Of a stretch of 15,082 bases of DNA, positions 12,342-15,082 are shown one piece after another. This DNA is from Methylococcaceae bacterium (lineage in GTDB: Bacteria; Pseudomonadota; Gammaproteobacteria; Methylococcales; Methylomonadaceae). The notes under the pieces are model-generated. The model was not told where the DNA came from. It saw only the letters and a program-made list of their open reading frames with translations, and searched no databases. Numbering within the stretch: position 1 is the first letter of the stretch; the number at the start of each line of letters is the position of its first letter. Position numbers and translations under genes: made by a program. Location of the stretch: NCBI GenBank assembly GCA_005779525.1, contig SXIZ01000139.1:1-15082 (forward strand), read 5' to 3'.

Positions 12342-13442
12342 ATGACGCACTCAGCACCGCAGGGTAACTGGTTCAAGCAATGGTTAATTCCGGTAACTGC
12401 CATCACTGGTTTGCTATTGATCATTTTTTATGCTTTGGGCGTGCTCGGTGGTGCAGAGAAAATTGCCCCCGGTACGACGGCGAATTCTGCGCATTTATTG
12501 CCCCAGAATGCCGCAATCTTGACTGTATCTTCGGAAACGGCAAGTCACTCGCTGGCTTGGCAAGGAACTGTGCGCTCGCGTGTACTTAGCCAAGTCGCAC
12601 CTAAGTTAAATGCACGTATTCTGGAAGTGCGTGTGCATCCGGGTGACTTTGTGCATAAAGGTGATGTTATCGCCGTGTTGGATGATCGGGATTTACAGGC
12701 GGCCACTCAGGCGGCCAATGCAGGTTTAGCCGCAGCGCAAGCACAGGCGGCGCAGGCAGAAGCAGAAGCACAACGTTTTGCTGATGTATTGAGTAAACAA
12801 GCAGCAACCCCGCAAAATTACGCAGCTATGCTAGCACAGGCCAAAGCGGCACGGGCGCTCGCTAACCAGGCCGCCAGTAAATTACAACAAACGCAAGTTA
12901 CCCAAGGAGAATATCAACTCCGCGCGCCCTTTAGTGGTGTGGTCAGTGAGCGTTTGCAAGAGCCCGGAGCGATGGGAGCACCCAATGTGCCAATCATCAG
13001 CTTGCAACAACCTGACGATTTACGTCTGGAGGTAGCGATTCCCAATAGCTGCACAGACAAAGTGAAATTAGGTATGCAGGTTGACGTACGTATCGATGCT
13101 CCGCAGATGAGTTTAAAGGCCGCGGTGGATGAGATCTCTCCAGAAGTTGATCCCTTGACCCGCACCCAGTTAGTCAAAATGCGTTTACCCGCCACTGCAG
13201 ATTTGCACCCTGGGCAATTGGGTTGGTTGGAATTAAGCTGCACAGAAGCGGGACAACATGTATTGATTCCAAAGACTGCGCTAGTCAATTATGGCCAATT
13301 GCAGGCGGTGCAGGTAGTCGTCGATACTCACTGGCAAATCCGCTATGTGCGTACCGGTAAAGTTTTTGGGGATCGCGTGGAAATATTATCTGGGCTCAAG
13401 GCAGGGGAACAGCTGCTTAGCCAAGCCGAGTTACAACCATGA
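12342..13442 (+). CDS. RND efflux periplasmic adaptor (membrane fusion protein), 366 aa
   Basis: The adaptor bridges the inner-membrane pump and the TolC-like channel. A single N-terminal membrane anchor (about 15-35, PVTAITGLLLIIFYALGVLG) is followed by the first lipoyl half (88-118, ARILEVRVHPGDFVHKGDVI). An alanine-rich coiled-coil hairpin (about 118-195) comes next, then the second lipoyl half (YQLRAPFSGVVSERLQEPGA), a beta-barrel and a membrane-proximal domain. There is no lipobox; the protein is anchored by its uncleaved helix. I chose the ATG at 12342 because GGAA lies seven bases upstream; a TTG at 12321 and an ATG at 12336 are open in frame but less well placed. Its stop codon overlaps the start of the pump gene (ATGA), showing translational coupling. 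Confidence 0.93.
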   Translation: MTHSAPQGNWFKQWLIPVTAITGLLLIIFYALGVLGGAEKIAPGTTANSAHLLPQNAAILTVSSETASHSLAWQGTVRSRVLSQVAPKLNARILEVRVHPGDFVHKGDVIAVLDDRDLQAATQAANAGLAAAQAQAAQAEAEAQRFADVLSKQAATPQNYAAMLAQAKAARALANQAASKLQQTQVTQGEYQLRAPFSGVVSERLQEPGAMGAPNVPIISLQQPDDLRLEVAIPNSCTDKVKLGMQVDVRIDAPQMSLKAAVDEISPEVDPLTRTQLVKMRLPATADLHPGQLGWLELSCTEAGQHVLIPKTALVNYGQLQAVQVVVDTHWQIRYVRTGKVFGDRVEILSGLKAGEQLLSQAELQP

Positions 13443-15082
13443 TGCCGAAAGTTCCGCCCAAAGACAGTTTAACGGTCAGTATCGTCCGGCTGTTTACGAC
13501 CTCGCATCTGTCCTTGTTGTTTCTATTGATTTCGTTGCTGGCGGGTGCGGCTGCATTATATTTGACTCCGCGCGAAGAAGATCCACAAATTGTGGTGCCA
13601 GTCATGGATGTGTTTGTGCAAGTTCCGGGCGCCAGTAGTGCGGAAGTCGAGCAGCAAGTGACCGCGCCATTAGAAACCTTGTTACGGCAAATTCAGGGCG
13701 TGGAGTATGTGTATTCAGCATCGCGTCCGGGTGCGGCAGTGGTGACGGTACGCTTTTTTGTCGGTGAAAATCGCGAAAATAGCTTAATTAAAACCCGCGA
13801 CAAATTATTAGCCAACCAAGATCTTATTCCGCCGAATGTTAGTCAATGGTTGGTAAAACCCGTCGAAATCGACGATGTGCCCATCGTGTTGCTGTCGTTG
13901 TCGGCGCAAAATCAGGCGTTGGACGCCATGGCACTGAGACGTATTGCCGATGAGTTAATCGAACACTTGCGCGTAGTGGAGAACGTGGGCCGTAGCTGGG
14001 TAGTAGGCGCCGCGCCGCGCCAAATTTCGATACGACCAGACAGCGGTAAACTGCAAGCCTTGCAATTGACTTTGCAAGATTTACGGCAGGCATTGCAGCA
14101 AAACAATGTCAATCAGCAGGTCGGGAGTCTATTACAAGCCAATCAAGAGATCTTACTAGAAGCAGGCCCGCAGTATCAAAATGCTGAGCAAGTCGCGGCA
14201 ACTGTGGTCAAATCCTTGGGCAATCGCTTAGTGTATTTACGCGATGTTGCTGAAATTTTGGATGGTCCCGCTGACACCGAGTATTACACGCATATTGGCT
14301 TTGGTCCGGCGGTCGCACAAATGCATACACTAGGGCAGCCGCAAACGCTGCCGCAAGCAGGCGAACAACGCAGCATGGCGACCATCGCCATTGCCAAACG
14401 TCGCGGTAGCAACGCCGTGAGTGTTGCTGAACAGGTGCTGCAATTGACCGAGCAATTACAAGGCACCCTGATCCCCGAGGAAGTTTTGCTGACGGTGACA
14501 CGGAATTATGGGGAAACCGCCGACCATAAAGTCAATGAACTGGTCATGCATTTGTCGATTGCTATTTTGACTATTATCGTTTTGCTGGCCTTATCTTTGG
14601 GTTTTAAAGAATCGTTAATCGTGTCGTTAGCCGTGCCGATGACGTTTGCGATTACCTTGCTGTGTGATTTGATTTTTGGCTATACCATCAATCGCGTCAC
14701 GATGTTTGCGTTGATTTTATCCTTAGGTTTATTAGTCGATGATCCAATTGTGGATGTCGAAAATATTCATCGACACTATAAAATGCGCAAAGAACCGCCT
14801 TTGCAAGCCTTGCTGACTGCCGTGAATGAAATTCGTCCCCCGACGATTTTGGCGACTTTCGCGGTGATCATGTCGTTTATTCCGATGTTTTTTATTACCG
14901 GAATGATGGGGCCTTATATGGGACCGATGGCGTTTAATGTTCCCATCGCCATGTTATTGTCTTTAGTTATTGCCTTTACGGTGACACCCTGGGCGAGCTA
15001 TCGTTTATTAAAAGGCGATTATGGCAAAGATCATGGGCCAGAATTTAAATTGCAGAATACCCGGGGATTTAAATTATATCGT
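13439..15082 (+). CDS. RND efflux pump, inner-membrane subunit (N-terminal half, cut by window end)
   Basis: The frame is open for 548 codons with no stop before the window end; full RND pumps have about 1030 residues, so roughly half is visible. The first span is at about 22-42, then a large periplasmic porter region (about 45-365), then a run of membrane helices from about 368. The proton-relay pair is present as D434-D435 in LSLGLLVDDPIVDVENI, matching AcrB D407/D408. The absence of the DGAVV-type motif argues against a heavy-metal (CzcA/CusA) pump and for an AcrB/HAE-like one, but the substrate is open. The ATG overlaps the adaptor stop by four bases. A second Met follows directly (MMPKV), so the start could be one codon later. 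Confidence 0.92.
   Translation, partial: MMPKVPPKDSLTVSIVRLFTTSHLSLLFLLISLLAGAAALYLTPREEDPQIVVPVMDVFVQVPGASSAEVEQQVTAPLETLLRQIQGVEYVYSASRPGAAVVTVRFFVGENRENSLIKTRDKLLANQDLIPPNVSQWLVKPVEIDDVPIVLLSLSAQNQALDAMALRRIADELIEHLRVVENVGRSWVVGAAPRQISIRPDSGKLQALQLTLQDLRQALQQNNVNQQVGSLLQANQEILLEAGPQYQNAEQVAATVVKSLGNRLVYLRDVAEILDGPADTEYYTHIGFGPAVAQMHTLGQPQTLPQAGEQRSMATIAIAKRRGSNAVSVAEQVLQLTEQLQGTLIPEEVLLTVTRNYGETADHKVNELVMHLSIAILTIIVLLALSLGFKESLIVSLAVPMTFAITLLCDLIFGYTINRVTMFALILSLGLLVDDPIVDVENIHRHYKMRKEPPLQALLTAVNEIRPPTILATFAVIMSFIPMFFITGMMGPYMGPMAFNVPIAMLLSLVIAFTVTPWASYRLLKGDYGKDHGPEFKLQNTRGFKLYR

Noticed and set aside
1..15082. CRISPR array, tRNA or rRNA genes, transposase or phage genes
   Set aside because: No regularly spaced direct repeats, no tRNA-like cloverleaf with a recognisable T-loop, and no recombinase or capsid-like frames were seen on either strand.
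13439..15082. Heavy-metal (CzcA/CusA-type) RND pump
   Set aside because: The fourth-helix motif is LLVDDPIVDVEN, with the paired aspartates of drug-type pumps, rather than the DGAVV-type motif of metal pumps.

Overview
The window reads as chromosome from a gammaproteobacterium of moderate GC, judged by eye. The support is a long-Q-loop cytochrome bd oxidase with a CydX subunit very close to the enterobacterial type, a sulfide:quinone oxidoreductase close to my recollection of the Acidithiobacillus enzyme, and a TolC/RND export system. I cannot name a species. The first ~350 bases are clearly more AT-rich than the rest and hold only small, unrecognised reading frames.

Layout, left to right. 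(1) 1-450: the tail of an unknown gene, a 64-aa hypothetical protein and a long imperfect hairpin repeat. (2) 516-2719, minus strand: a COG3146/DUF482 acetyltransferase-like protein, and upstream of it an ImmA/IrrE-type protein whose HExxH metal site reads QELGR. (3) 2720-3677: a divergent promoter region with a clean inverted repeat, a two-CBS-domain protein (plus) and a convergent single-domain PilZ protein (minus) with its own good sigma70-type promoter. (4) 3741-5498: a Crp/Fnr-family regulator (minus) divergent from a 71-aa single-span membrane protein, followed by a PsiE-family membrane protein. (5) 5672-10841: a compact plus-strand cluster, cydP-cydA-(exported small protein)-cydB-cydX-(DUF2892 membrane protein)-sqr. 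(6) 10938 to the window edge: the start of a tripartite efflux operon (TolC-type outer-membrane factor, periplasmic adaptor, RND pump); the pump is cut by the window end at codon 548.

How the parts fit. SQR takes electrons from sulfide into the quinone pool, and cytochrome bd takes them out to oxygen. Cytochrome bd is known to keep working at sulfide levels that block haem-copper oxidases. Having both in one tight cluster suggests a self-contained sulfide-tolerant respiratory or detoxification chain. Two small proteins of unknown role sit inside it: a secreted ~170-aa protein between cydA and cydB, overlapping cydA, and a YgaP-like membrane segment before sqr. The nearby Crp/Fnr regulator is a plausible controller: an imperfect TGTGAC/GTTACA dyad lies about 42 bases before the predicted start of the divergent transcript, the classic activator position.

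The core enzymes are known families. The less described parts are the gene insertion between cydA and cydB, the 71-aa protein, the degenerate ImmA-like protein and several unexplained palindromes.
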